A DNA stretch of 60,235 nt from Microbacterium album (GTDB taxonomy: Bacteria; Actinomycetota; Actinomycetes; Actinomycetales; Microbacteriaceae). Shown one piece after another: positions 26,035-34,553 of this stretch. Below the pieces are notes generated by a model. That model did not search any database, had not been told where the DNA came from, and saw only the letters and a list, made by a program, of their open reading frames with translations. The position numbers and the translations under genes are program-made. The stretch's first letter is position 1. Every line of letters begins with the position of its first letter. The stretch lies in assembly GCF_014643695.1 (NCBI RefSeq), contig NZ_BMJY01000016.1:1-60235 (forward strand). The letters run 5' to 3'.

Positions 26035-29000
26035 GCGCCCGCGCGGCGGCCGATCCGGCCGAGAGCACGCGGCGCGCCCTGCTCGGCCGCCCGCGGCGCA
26101 CCGTCACAGCGCTCGCCCTCGCGACCACGCTCGCGCTCGCGGGTCTCCCCGCGGCCGGGGCCGCGGAGCCCGCACCCGCCGCGCCTCCGCCCGCGGGCAC
26201 CTCGGCGGCAGCCGGCACCATGCCGTCGTCCGTGGCGGGACCCCTGCAGACGGCGCCGTCCCAGCTCGCGTTCGCCGGCGTGGCAGGCGAGGGCTGTGCG
26301 GCCGAGCAGTCGGTCTCGGTGGTGACGTGGGACGACACCGAGTACGACTGGACGGCCGAGGCCGACGCCCCGTGGGTACAGTTGTCGGCCGCCGCCGGCA
26401 CGACGCCGTCGCAACTCACCGTCACGGTCGACTGCGCCGCGCTTCCCGCGGGCGTCCACGACGCGGTCGTGACGATCTCCGTCGCCGGCGATCCCGCCCC
26501 CGGACAGGACGCGCCGTCTCCGGCACTCGTCCCCGTCTTCGCGGTCGTCAATCCCGATTCCCCCGTGCGCGTGGCGACCTGGAAAGACGGGCATGCCGGC
26601 GCGTTCAGCTCCTCGACCGACGACGGTCGCAGCTCGGGCGCCGCGGACCTGAGCGCGAGCGGCGCCGCCGGCACGTTCGTCATGAACGGCACGGAACCCC
26701 CCGCCGACTACCCGGCGCTGCATGCCGCGGGCCACGAGATCGGCTCCCACCTCGTCAGCCACTTCTGCTGGGAGGTCGATCGCCCGACGCTGACGCGGGA
26801 GATCGTCGACAACGTCGCCGGCGTCGCGCAGGCCACCGGGTCGTATGACGAGGTGGTCTCGCTCGTGTGGCCGTGCGGCTTCCGCAGCATCGAGTACGGG
26901 GTGGTCGCCGCCGACCACTTCCTGTCCGCGCGCGGCTACACGATCAACCAGCTCGAGGACCCGACGCCCGCGGACTTCATGAACCTCAAGAGCTACAACT
27001 CGCACGAACACGAGCCGGCTCCTCCGGCCGATCTCCGCTCGATCGTCGACGCTGCCGAGGCGCAGGGCGCGTGGGCCAACCTCGTGCTCCACGACTTCAC
27101 GAACGACGACGGCGCGATCACCTACGCCACGGACAGGGATGTCTGGGTCGCTCCCATCGGGACCGTCGTGAAGTACATCCTGCAGCGTGACCGCACCGTC
27201 GTCGCCGGCTACACGGAGACCGACGACGCCCTGACGTTCGAGGTCCGTCGGCTGCCCCTTCCGTCGTCTCCCGTGCGCGACTTCGAGGCTGCGGTCACGG
27301 AAGCGGACGAGGTCACGTTCCAGGTGGAGCTCCCGTCCGGCCGCCACGCGGCCGACGTCAGCGTGGCAGGGGTCTCCCGGCCGTTCGCCGTCAGCGGTGC
27401 CGAGCCCGCCATCGTGACGTTCTCGGCGCCGGTCACGACGACGGTCGAGACCGTGCGGCTGGCCCTGTCCGCGACTGCGCCGCCGGTGATCGCCCTCGAC
27501 GCCGCCCGCGTGCGTCTGGCGTCCGTCGGCGGAGACGACGTCCTGACGCGCACGCTGCGCGTCGAGAACGCCGGAGGGGGAGAGCTGTCGTGGTGGGCCC
27601 GCGCCGAGCCGGCCTGGCTCACCGCCCAGCCGGACGCGGGAGAGGGGGAGCTCACGGTGCGGGCGGACGTGCGGGACCTGCCGACCGGCGTGCACCGCGG
27701 GGAGGTGCTCGTCGGCTCCGACGCCGACGCGAACGTCGTCCGCGTGCCCGTCACGGTGGCGGTCGGCGATGCCGAGACCGAGGTGCTCGCGCTCGACTAC
27801 GAGGACCGCTCGGCGCTTCACGCGGACGGCTGGGACTTCGTCGCACGGACGCCGTCGGGCACGCCGCGCGACACCGAGCACGCGCCCAGGGAGCAGGGCG
27901 GCGTGCGATACACACCCGCCGGGCTGCGGATCCCCGCGGGGACCGGAGACCTGTGGGCCGACTTCAACGACAGCCGCAACACGCTCTTCCGCGATCTGCC
28001 GGACGACTGGTCGAGTGTGCAGGCGCGGGTGCTCTTCGACCCGTACCTGGACTACCAGCAGGCCGGCATCGCGATCTACGGCCACGACGACCACTACGTC
28101 GAGCTCACGCGAGCCTACAACTCGTACGCGGGGCGCAACGCGATCGCGCTCATCTCCGAGACCGGCGGCGTGCCGGACGACAGCCGGAGGACGCGGACGA
28201 CCGCGACGTCCTTCCTGCTGCGCCTGGAGCGCGGAGCCGGGGACGCCGTCTCGGGCTCGTTCTCCTCGGACGGCGGGAGCACGTGGATCGACGTGGGCGG
28301 CGTCGGCAACGCCGTCGACGAGCCGCGTCTGGCGCTCGTGACGGCCTCCTCGCCGCGCGGCCTCCCGTACGCCACGGTGTCCGAGGTGCGCGTGACGACG
28401 GGCCATGTGACCCCGACGCCCACACCGACCCCGTCGCCCACTCCGACTCCGACCCCGTCGCCCACTCCGACTCCGACGCCGACGCCGACGCCCACACCGG
28501 TTCCCGTCCCCGAGCCGGGGCCGGGGGAGGAGCTGTGGGTCTTCGACCACCCCGACCGTGCCGGGCTCCTCGGAGACGGCTGGGACTTCGTCGGCCGCAC
28601 GGCGGGCGGCCAGCCCCGCGACACCGAGGCCTCGACCCCCGGCGTGGAGTACGGGCCGCACGGCCTGCGCGTGCCCGCGGGGCCGGGCGACCTGTGGGAG
28701 GGCATGAACGACACGCGCAACACGCTGTTCCGGGACCTCCCGGCCGACTGGACGAGCGCGCGCGTGGGCCTGAGCTTCGATCCCTCGGCGGATTTCCAGC
28801 ACGCGGGCATCGTCCTCTACGGGCACGACGACGACTACATCGAGTTGACGCGCGCGTTCAACTCCTACGTGGGCGGCAACGGCGTGGCGCTCATCAGCGA
28901 GCTCGGGGGCGTCGCCACGGACCACCCCAGATGGCGCACCGATGCCGTAGAGGTGACGCTCCGGCTCGAGCGGGACGCCGACGCCGGCACCGTGACCGGC

Positions 29001-29159
29001 TGGGCGTCGGACGACGAGGGCAGCGGCTGGCACCGCGTCGGGACGGTTCCCCGCGACATCCCGGGTGCGCGACTGGCGATCAACGTCGCGGGATCGACGT
29101 CGGGCGCCCCGGTCGCCACCCTGCACTACGCCATCGTCGCGACGACGGGAGGCGCCTGA
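26031..29159 (+). CDS. Secreted polysaccharide deacetylase-like protein with two ConA-like domains
   Basis: 1042 residues. Export signal with paired arginines (about 1-45), a BACON-like beta domain (about 80-155), a NodB deacetylase domain (about 180-400), a second BACON-like domain (about 483-580), a ConA-like/DUF1349-type domain (about 586-793), a Pro-Thr linker (about 793-827) and a second copy of that domain (about 830-1042). NodB metal ligands are kept: STDDG with D197/D198, SHLVSH with H240 and H244, and LHDF with H354. It probably deacetylates or trims the exported polysaccharide, with the repeated domains binding glycan. Overlaps the epimerase gene (ATGA) and the next gene (TGATG). 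Confidence 0.78.
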   Translation: MSARAAADPAESTRRALLGRPRRTVTALALATTLALAGLPAAGAAEPAPAAPPPAGTSAAAGTMPSSVAGPLQTAPSQLAFAGVAGEGCAAEQSVSVVTWDDTEYDWTAEADAPWVQLSAAAGTTPSQLTVTVDCAALPAGVHDAVVTISVAGDPAPGQDAPSPALVPVFAVVNPDSPVRVATWKDGHAGAFSSSTDDGRSSGAADLSASGAAGTFVMNGTEPPADYPALHAAGHEIGSHLVSHFCWEVDRPTLTREIVDNVAGVAQATGSYDEVVSLVWPCGFRSIEYGVVAADHFLSARGYTINQLEDPTPADFMNLKSYNSHEHEPAPPADLRSIVDAAEAQGAWANLVLHDFTNDDGAITYATDRDVWVAPIGTVVKYILQRDRTVVAGYTETDDALTFEVRRLPLPSSPVRDFEAAVTEADEVTFQVELPSGRHAADVSVAGVSRPFAVSGAEPAIVTFSAPVTTTVETVRLALSATAPPVIALDAARVRLASVGGDDVLTRTLRVENAGGGELSWWARAEPAWLTAQPDAGEGELTVRADVRDLPTGVHRGEVLVGSDADANVVRVPVTVAVGDAETEVLALDYEDRSALHADGWDFVARTPSGTPRDTEHAPREQGGVRYTPAGLRIPAGTGDLWADFNDSRNTLFRDLPDDWSSVQARVLFDPYLDYQQAGIAIYGHDDHYVELTRAYNSYAGRNAIALISETGGVPDDSRRTRTTATSFLLRLERGAGDAVSGSFSSDGGSTWIDVGGVGNAVDEPRLALVTASSPRGLPYATVSEVRVTTGHVTPTPTPTPSPTPTPTPSPTPTPTPTPTPTPVPVPEPGPGEELWVFDHPDRAGLLGDGWDFVGRTAGGQPRDTEASTPGVEYGPHGLRVPAGPGDLWEGMNDTRNTLFRDLPADWTSARVGLSFDPSADFQHAGIVLYGHDDDYIELTRAFNSYVGGNGVALISELGGVATDHPRWRTDAVEVTLRLERDADAGTVTGWASDDEGSGWHRVGTVPRDIPGARLAINVAGSTSGAPVATLHYAIVATTGGA
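28411..28510 (+). repeat. Pro-Thr linker repeat within the deacetylase-like gene
   Basis: About 33 codons of CC(G/C)AC(A/G)-type Pro-Thr and Pro-Ser repeats join two homologous C-terminal domains. Such linkers are flexible and usually O-glycosylated in secreted actinobacterial proteins; the DNA repeat can change length by slippage. Confidence 0.75.
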
Positions 29160-30280
29160 TGCGCGTGGGCATCATCGGCGCGGGGTTCTTCGGGTTCCAC
29201 ATCGCCCGCCAGCTTGAGCGGCGCTATCCCGGCATCGACATCGAGATGTTCGAGAAGGAGGCGGCGCCGCTCACCGGCGCGGGCACGACCAATCAGTGCC
29301 GCCTGCACATGGGGTTCCACTACCCACGCTCGGGCTACACGATCTATCAGTCGATCATGGGCTTCGACCGCTTCGTCGAAGAATACGGCGAGCATCTCCA
29401 CGACGTCCCCGACAACCTGTATGCGGTGCGCAGGGACGGCCTCGTGTCCGTGGACGAGTACCTCGCCGTGATGGACGCGTTCCACCTCCGGTACGAGACC
29501 CTGGTCCCCTCGCAACGGCTTTTCCGTGTTCCGGACGAGATCGGCGTCGTGCTGCGCGTGCCCGAGAAGTCGATCGATGTCCGGCACCTGCGGGCCACGC
29601 TCGCCTCGCGCGTGCAGGCGCGCGTCCGCCTCGGCACACGCGTCGACGAGGTCGACGCGGCACGCGGGCTGCTCCGCAGCGGCGCGGACGTGCACGGCCC
29701 GTTCGACTACATCGTCAACGCGAGCTACACCGATCCGAACCTGGGGCTCCCCGCCCCGCTGCGCTTCGCCGTGAAGTGGGAGCTGGCGGCGCTCGTGCTC
29801 GCCCGCACGTCGCTGCCGGCCGACGCCGCCGTCACGATCATGGACGGCGACTTCGTCTCGGTCTACCCGGCGTACGGCGGCATGCACACCCTGTCCTCCG
29901 TGCTCCACACGCCCGTGCGCCGCTACGCCGAGCACGCCGCCCTGGTCGCCGACTACGCGCGGCGCCACGAGCTCGCGGCGCGGACGGGGAGCGCGGCCGC
30001 CATCGTCCGGCACGTCGCGCAGCACCTGCGCCTCGAGCATCGGACGCGGGACGTGTGGGTGACGGCGAAGACCAAGCTCGCGACCGACATGGGCGACTCG
30101 CGCGTCACGGAGGTGCGGCGTCACGAACGCCTCTTCTCGGTGCTGTGCGGCAAGATCGACGCCGTCTTCGAGGCGTCCGACACGATCCTCCAGGAGATGA
30201 CATGGCCGAGCCTCGGCGACTGGCGACAGGCATCCGCGATTCCCGCTTCGGCGAGGGATGTCTCGTCGCTGACCACGTGA
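29159..30280 (+). CDS. FAD-dependent oxidoreductase (DAO-like)
   Basis: 373 residues starting MRVGIIGAGFFGFHIARQLE, a dinucleotide-binding GxGxxG motif, then EMFEKEAAPLTGAGTTNQCR, which fits the second FAD-contact region. The overall pattern is that of the D-amino-acid oxidase/FAD-dependent family often found in polysaccharide loci. The substrate is not evident; it may oxidise a sugar or a sugar-linked amine. ATG 29159 shares one base with the stop of the deacetylase-like gene. Its last 79 nt overlap the next gene in another frame. Cytosolic. Confidence 0.75.
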   Translation: MRVGIIGAGFFGFHIARQLERRYPGIDIEMFEKEAAPLTGAGTTNQCRLHMGFHYPRSGYTIYQSIMGFDRFVEEYGEHLHDVPDNLYAVRRDGLVSVDEYLAVMDAFHLRYETLVPSQRLFRVPDEIGVVLRVPEKSIDVRHLRATLASRVQARVRLGTRVDEVDAARGLLRSGADVHGPFDYIVNASYTDPNLGLPAPLRFAVKWELAALVLARTSLPADAAVTIMDGDFVSVYPAYGGMHTLSSVLHTPVRRYAEHAALVADYARRHELAARTGSAAAIVRHVAQHLRLEHRTRDVWVTAKTKLATDMGDSRVTEVRRHERLFSVLCGKIDAVFEASDTILQEMTWPSLGDWRQASAIPASARDVSSLTT

Positions 30281-30678
30281 ACATCTACGAGGCGGTGTTC
30301 GGCGACCGCTGCTTCGTCGGTCCGTTCGTGGAGATCCAGAACGGCGTGGTGTGCGGCGACAACGTGCGCATCCAGTCGCACACGCTGATCTGCGAGGGGA
30401 TGACGATCGGCGACGACGTCTTCGTGGGGCACGGCGTGATGACCGCGAACGCCCGCTACCCCCGGGCCGGCGCGGCGGAGTGGACGTGCGAGCCGCCGCG
30501 CATCGGCGATCGCGTCGCGGTGGGCTCCAACGCCACGATTCTGCCGGGCGTCGCGATCGGCGACGACGCCGTCATCGGGGCGGGGGCGATCGTCTCGAAG
30601 GACGTGGCCGCCGGCACGGTGATCGTCGGGCGAGACCAGGTGCTGCGCGCGCCGCGCCCGGCGGGAGCGCGCACGTGA
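30202..30678 (+). CDS. Hexapeptide-repeat sugar N-acyltransferase
   Basis: 158 residues of left-handed beta-helix: GEGCLVADHVNIYEAVFGDR, FVGPFVEIQNGVVCGDNVRI and IGDDAVIGAGAIVSKDV show the I/V-G-x-x-x-x repeats. VFVGHGVMTANARYPRA resembles the active-site loop of sugar-nucleotide acyltransferases of the WbpD/FdtC type, which acylate an amino group on a nucleotide sugar. ATG 30202 has AGGAG 5 nt upstream and lies inside the FAD gene, overlapping it by 79 nt; the first 26 codons are conserved-looking, so I keep this start. The DegT aminotransferase at 33414 is its likely partner. Coupled downstream by GTGA. Confidence 0.8.
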   Translation: MAEPRRLATGIRDSRFGEGCLVADHVNIYEAVFGDRCFVGPFVEIQNGVVCGDNVRIQSHTLICEGMTIGDDVFVGHGVMTANARYPRAGAAEWTCEPPRIGDRVAVGSNATILPGVAIGDDAVIGAGAIVSKDVAAGTVIVGRDQVLRAPRPAGART

Positions 30679-32363
30679 CCGCCGCCGTCGCGGCCACGCC
30701 CGCGCCCGCCGGAACTCCCGCGCCGGCCGCAGCCCGGCGCCACGTGGCGGTCCTGGGCGCGCAGGGCCGGGAGCAGCGGGATCTGCACGCCAACCGCCTC
30801 GCCTTCTCCCGGCTGCTGGACATCGCCGAGTCGCGCGTCCGGTCCGGCCGGACCGCGACGGCGCTCGAGTGGTGCCGCATCGCGGCGAGCTTCGCGATGA
30901 CCAACGCGACGGGCCAGCTCCGCAGCGACCGGCTCGAGCGGATCGTCGACCTCGCCGCGGCGGCGCTGCCGCCGTCGCGTCCCGCAGCGTCACTCGCTCC
31001 CACCGGGGGCGGCGCGCGCCGCGTCCTGCACGTCCTCAGCGAGGCGGCGGACATCGGCGGCCTCACGCGTCTGGCGGAACGGTGGATCCGGCGCGCCGGG
31101 GACAGCGTCTCCTCCGTGGTGCTCACGCGCCAGGACGCGGTGCCCGATCCGCTCGCGCGGGCGGCCGGGTCATCGGGAGGGACGGCCGTCGCGCTCGGCG
31201 CGCTCGGCGCGCTCACCCGGGCCGCTCGCCTGCGACGCCTGGCGGAGCATGCGGACGTCGTCGTGTGTCATCTTCAGCCGGACGACCCCGTCGCGGCGGC
31301 AGCGTTCGGCAGCGGGTACGCCGGTGCGCCCGTCGCGGTCTACAACCACGCCGATCACCTGTTCTGGCTGGCGCCGACGCGCGCGACAGCCATCGTCGAC
31401 TTCCGTCGCGCCGGCGCGGAGCTCACGACCCGTGCCCGGGGATACGCGGCGTCGACGACGGAGCTGCTGCCGCTCCTGGTGCCGCGCGAGCCGACGGATG
31501 CCCGTCGCGACGCGGTGCGGGCATCGCTGGAGGTCGGACCGGACGACGTACTCGTGATCACGGCCGCCCGAGCCGTGAAGTACCGGGACACGCAGCTGCG
31601 TCCGCGCTTCGCCGAGCTCGCGGCGGCGGTCCTCGACGCGGATCCTCGCGTGGTCCTCTGCGCGGTGGGACCGGAGGGGGAGACCGATCCGTGGCCCGAG
31701 CTGTACGCACGCTACCCCGGGCGCGTCCGTGCCACGGGGCCCGTCGCCGGCACCGCTCGTCACCTGTGCGCGGCGGACCTGTACCTGGATCCGTATCCGT
31801 TCTCCTCACTGACCTCGCTGCTGGAAGCGGCGGCCTGGGGGCTTCCGACCCTCACGCTCGACGGACACCGGGGGCTGCGGCGGGCGCTGGGCGTCGCCGA
31901 GTTCGTGACCTCGGCCGCGGACAGACCGCGGGATCTCGCGGCACTCACCGACCGCGTCCGCGCACTGGCGCGCGACCCGCATGCCCGGGCCGAGGCCGGA
32001 CGAAGCGCCCGCGCCGCGCACGCCGCGCTGGTGCCGGAGGAGAAATGGGCGACGGCCGTACAGGGCCTCTACCGGCGGCTCGAGGAGGCCGCGCGGGGAG
32101 GGCAGACCGTCGGCGCCGAGGCTCGCGCCGCGACGGTGCCCGAGCCGGGCGACGAGCTGGCCGACTACGGCCTCGCGCTGCTCGCGGTGGAGCAGCGGAT
32201 CCCCCTGCTGTGGACCGTGAGCGGCGGGATGGGGGGATTCGACCGCCGCGATCGAGCCGAGTGGCGCGCGCGCACCCTGGCCGTGCGGCTGGCGCGCCGC
32301 TGCGTGCCGGGATGGTGCGACCGCTGGCAGGCGCGGCTCCTCGGAACGGCGGGGTCGGCATGA
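30675..32363 (+). CDS. Glycosyltransferase (GT4-like, GT-B fold)
   Basis: 562 residues from GTG 30675 (GTGA overlap with the acyltransferase stop). About 120 residues of Ala-rich and helical sequence precede a GT-B fold: ARRVLHVLSEAADIGGLTRL begins the acceptor half and ADLYLDPYPFSSLTSLLEAA is the donor-site region, reminiscent of family 4 and O-GlcNAc-transferase-like enzymes. The C-terminus carries another ~90 residues of unknown role. It probably adds one sugar to the lipid-linked repeat unit on the inner face of the membrane. Sugar and linkage unknown. Coupled to the next gene by ATGA. Confidence 0.7.
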   Translation: MTAAVAATPAPAGTPAPAAARRHVAVLGAQGREQRDLHANRLAFSRLLDIAESRVRSGRTATALEWCRIAASFAMTNATGQLRSDRLERIVDLAAAALPPSRPAASLAPTGGGARRVLHVLSEAADIGGLTRLAERWIRRAGDSVSSVVLTRQDAVPDPLARAAGSSGGTAVALGALGALTRAARLRRLAEHADVVVCHLQPDDPVAAAAFGSGYAGAPVAVYNHADHLFWLAPTRATAIVDFRRAGAELTTRARGYAASTTELLPLLVPREPTDARRDAVRASLEVGPDDVLVITAARAVKYRDTQLRPRFAELAAAVLDADPRVVLCAVGPEGETDPWPELYARYPGRVRATGPVAGTARHLCAADLYLDPYPFSSLTSLLEAAAWGLPTLTLDGHRGLRRALGVAEFVTSAADRPRDLAALTDRVRALARDPHARAEAGRSARAAHAALVPEEKWATAVQGLYRRLEEAARGGQTVGAEARAATVPEPGDELADYGLALLAVEQRIPLLWTVSGGMGGFDRRDRAEWRARTLAVRLARRCVPGWCDRWQARLLGTAGSA

Positions 32364-33307
32364 TCTCCGCCAGGCCCGACACCCCTCGCCTCGATGTCGT
32401 GCTGTGCGTGGACCACGGCTTCACGCTGCCGCTGGCCGTCACGCTCGCGAGCCTCGAGCGGGTCTCCGGCGCCGCGTCCACGGCGCACGTCCTGCATCCG
32501 GGGCTTCCCGCGTCCTCGCGGCAGCGCGTCGAGCAGGGCCTGACGCGGGTACGCGTCGACTGGATCGACGTCGATGACGCGCAAGTAAGGGGAGCGCACC
32601 ACTCCACCTTCCTCTCGAGCGCGTCCCTGTACCGCCTGCTCATCGCCGACCTGCTTCCCGACCGGCTCGACCGCGTGCTCTACCTCGATGCCGACACGGT
32701 CCTGCTCGAGTCGCCGTCGTCCCTGGCCGCGCAGGACCTGGAGGGTTACGCGCTCGGTGCGGTGCGGGAAGCGCAGTCCCCCTGGGCGGCGGGGCCGCTG
32801 GGGCCGCCCTGGCGCGAGCTGGGGCTGGACCCCGCCTCGCCGTACTTCAATTCCGGCGTGATGCTGATCGACCTCGGCCGCTGGCGCGAGCTCGAGGTGG
32901 GAAGCCGCTGTCTTGAGCTCCTCCGGCGGGTCCGCCCGCGGTGGGGCGACCAGGACGCGCTCAACACGGTGCTCGAGCAGGACTGGCTCGAGCTTCCGCG
33001 CCGGTGGAACCTCCAGTCGGCGGACGCCCGCGGCGAGGCCGCGGCGTGGGCGCTGTGGCCGGACGATGTCGAGCGCGCGCTGGGCGACCCCGCCGTCGTG
33101 CATTACACCGACCGCGACAAGCCGTGGCACGCGGGCACCCGCCATCCGCTCGCGCCCCAGTGGTACGCGCACCTGGACCGCACGGCGTGGGCGGGCTGGC
33201 GGCCGGCCCTCCCGCGCCGGGGCATCGTCGATCGCTGGGGGCGCGCCGCGCTGCGGGCGCTACGGGAGCTGCGAGCGCGCCGCGCGGCGCCGGTGCTGCC
33301 GAGATGA
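32360..33307 (+). CDS. Family 8 glycosyltransferase
   Basis: 315 residues. The GT8 pattern is clear: VVLCVDHGFTLPLAVTLASL at the start, FLSSASLYRLLIADLLP, and the metal-binding DxD in VLYLDADTVLL (Asp110 and Asp112). YFNSGVMLIDLGRW, GDQDALNT and VVHYTDRDKPWH are the later family motifs. GT8 enzymes are retaining and typically transfer glucose or galactose from UDP-sugars. ATG 32360 overlaps the previous stop by ATGA. A 106-bp gap with 15-bp repeats follows, the largest break in this operon. Confidence 0.85.
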   Translation: MISARPDTPRLDVVLCVDHGFTLPLAVTLASLERVSGAASTAHVLHPGLPASSRQRVEQGLTRVRVDWIDVDDAQVRGAHHSTFLSSASLYRLLIADLLPDRLDRVLYLDADTVLLESPSSLAAQDLEGYALGAVREAQSPWAAGPLGPPWRELGLDPASPYFNSGVMLIDLGRWRELEVGSRCLELLRRVRPRWGDQDALNTVLEQDWLELPRRWNLQSADARGEAAAWALWPDDVERALGDPAVVHYTDRDKPWHAGTRHPLAPQWYAHLDRTAWAGWRPALPRRGIVDRWGRAALRALRELRARRAAPVLPR

Positions 33308-33343
33308 GGCGCGGGCATCCGGGCCGCGTGCGGCACGCGCGGG

Positions 33344-33403
33344 CAAGGACCGACCGACGACGGGCCGACCGACTATGCACCGACCGAGTACGCACCGACC
33401 GAG
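33344..33403. repeat. Four 15-bp direct repeats upstream of the DegT gene
   Basis: Units 33344-33358, 33359-33373, 33374-33388 and 33389-33403 each end in CCGACCGAC or CCGACCGAG; the last two differ at one position. They fill most of the only long gap in the operon. Copy number and unit length match the repeat at 21851-21910, though the sequence differs. Confidence 0.65.
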
Positions 33404-33413
33404 GACAGGCGAC

Positions 33414-34553
33414 ATGACACAAGCTGGTACCGCCACGAGGGCCGACGCCGTCCCCTTCCTCGACCTGGCCGCGCAGCAGGCGGAGGTCGCCGACGAGGTC
33501 TTCGCGGTATGGCGGTCGCAGTTCGGCGCCGCCGCTTTCGTCGGCGGCCCGGAGGTCGCCGGCTTCGAGCGCGAGTACGCCGAGTACATCGGCGTCCGTC
33601 ACGCGATCGGCGTCGGGAACGGCACCGACGCGCTGGAGCTGGCGTACCGCGCGGTGGGCGTCGGCCCGGGCGACGAGGTGATCCTCCCCGCCAACACCTT
33701 CGTCGCCACGGCCGAGGCGGTGTCGCGGATCGGGGCCGTGCCCGTGCTGGTCGACGTCGATCCCGAGCACCTCCTGATGGATCCCGCGGCCGCGGAGGCG
33801 GCCGTCACCGCCCGCACGCGGGCGATCGTGCCCGTGCACCTGTTCGGGCAGACCGCGCCCATGGCGGCGCTCGCCGCGCTCGCGGCGCGGTACGACCTGG
33901 CGCTGATCGAGGATGCTGCGCAGGCGCAGGGGGCGAGGTCGACGGCGGGGCGCGCGGGAGCGCTCGGCACGGCCGCCGCGACGAGCTTCTATCCCGGCAA
34001 GAACCTCGGCGCGGCGGGAGACGCCGGCGCCGTCATGACCGACCGGGACGATGTGGCGGAGTTCGTCCGCAACGTCGCCGCGCACGGCAGCACCATCAAG
34101 TACGTGCACGATCGCGTCGGCCTGAACTCGCGGCTGGACGCCCTGCAGGCGGCGATGCTGCGCGTGAAGCTGCGCCGGCTCGAAGCCTGGAACGCGGCCC
34201 GGCGCGCGGCGGCGGAGCGGTACGCGCGGCTGCTGGCGGATGTGCCCGGTGTGCACGCGCCCACGTCGCGGCCGGGCAACCGGGACGTCTGGCACCTGTA
34301 CGTCGTGCGCGTGGCGCAGCGCGACCGGGTCGCGGACGCGTTGCGCTCCGCGGGCATCGGCGTCGCGATCCACTACCCGACGCCGATCCATCTCACCCCG
34401 GCCTACGCCCATCTCGGCCACCGCGCCGGTGCCTTCCCCGTCTCCGAGGGCGCGGCCGGCCGGATCCTCTCGCTGCCCATGCACCCCCACCTGACGCCGG
34501 CGCAGCAGGAGCGCGTCGTCGCGACCCTGCGCGCCGCGGTCGGCGCGTCGTGA
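33414..34553 (+). CDS. DegT/DnrJ/EryC1 sugar aminotransferase
   Basis: 379 residues, PLP-dependent. FLDLAAQQAEV opens the family pattern, GNGTDALELAYRAVGVGPGD follows, and the PLP lysine is Lys196 in SFYPGKNLGAAGDAGA. Members add an amino group to a keto-sugar nucleotide (FdtB, QdtB, DesV types) in the cytosol. With the acyltransferase at 30202 this suggests an N-acylated amino sugar in the polysaccharide. The dehydratase, isomerase and thymidylyltransferase needed to make the keto-sugar are not in the window. ATG 33414 with GAGGA about 9 nt upstream. GTGA joins it to the flippase if that gene starts at 34550. Confidence 0.88.
   Translation: MTQAGTATRADAVPFLDLAAQQAEVADEVFAVWRSQFGAAAFVGGPEVAGFEREYAEYIGVRHAIGVGNGTDALELAYRAVGVGPGDEVILPANTFVATAEAVSRIGAVPVLVDVDPEHLLMDPAAAEAAVTARTRAIVPVHLFGQTAPMAALAALAARYDLALIEDAAQAQGARSTAGRAGALGTAAATSFYPGKNLGAAGDAGAVMTDRDDVAEFVRNVAAHGSTIKYVHDRVGLNSRLDALQAAMLRVKLRRLEAWNAARRAAAERYARLLADVPGVHAPTSRPGNRDVWHLYVVRVAQRDRVADALRSAGIGVAIHYPTPIHLTPAYAHLGHRAGAFPVSEGAAGRILSLPMHPHLTPAQQERVVATLRAAVGAS

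Noticed and set aside
25254..29126. Minus-strand frame of 1290 codons over the epimerase and deacetylase-like genes
   Set aside because: Low-complexity antisense frame; plus-strand genes have clear domains.
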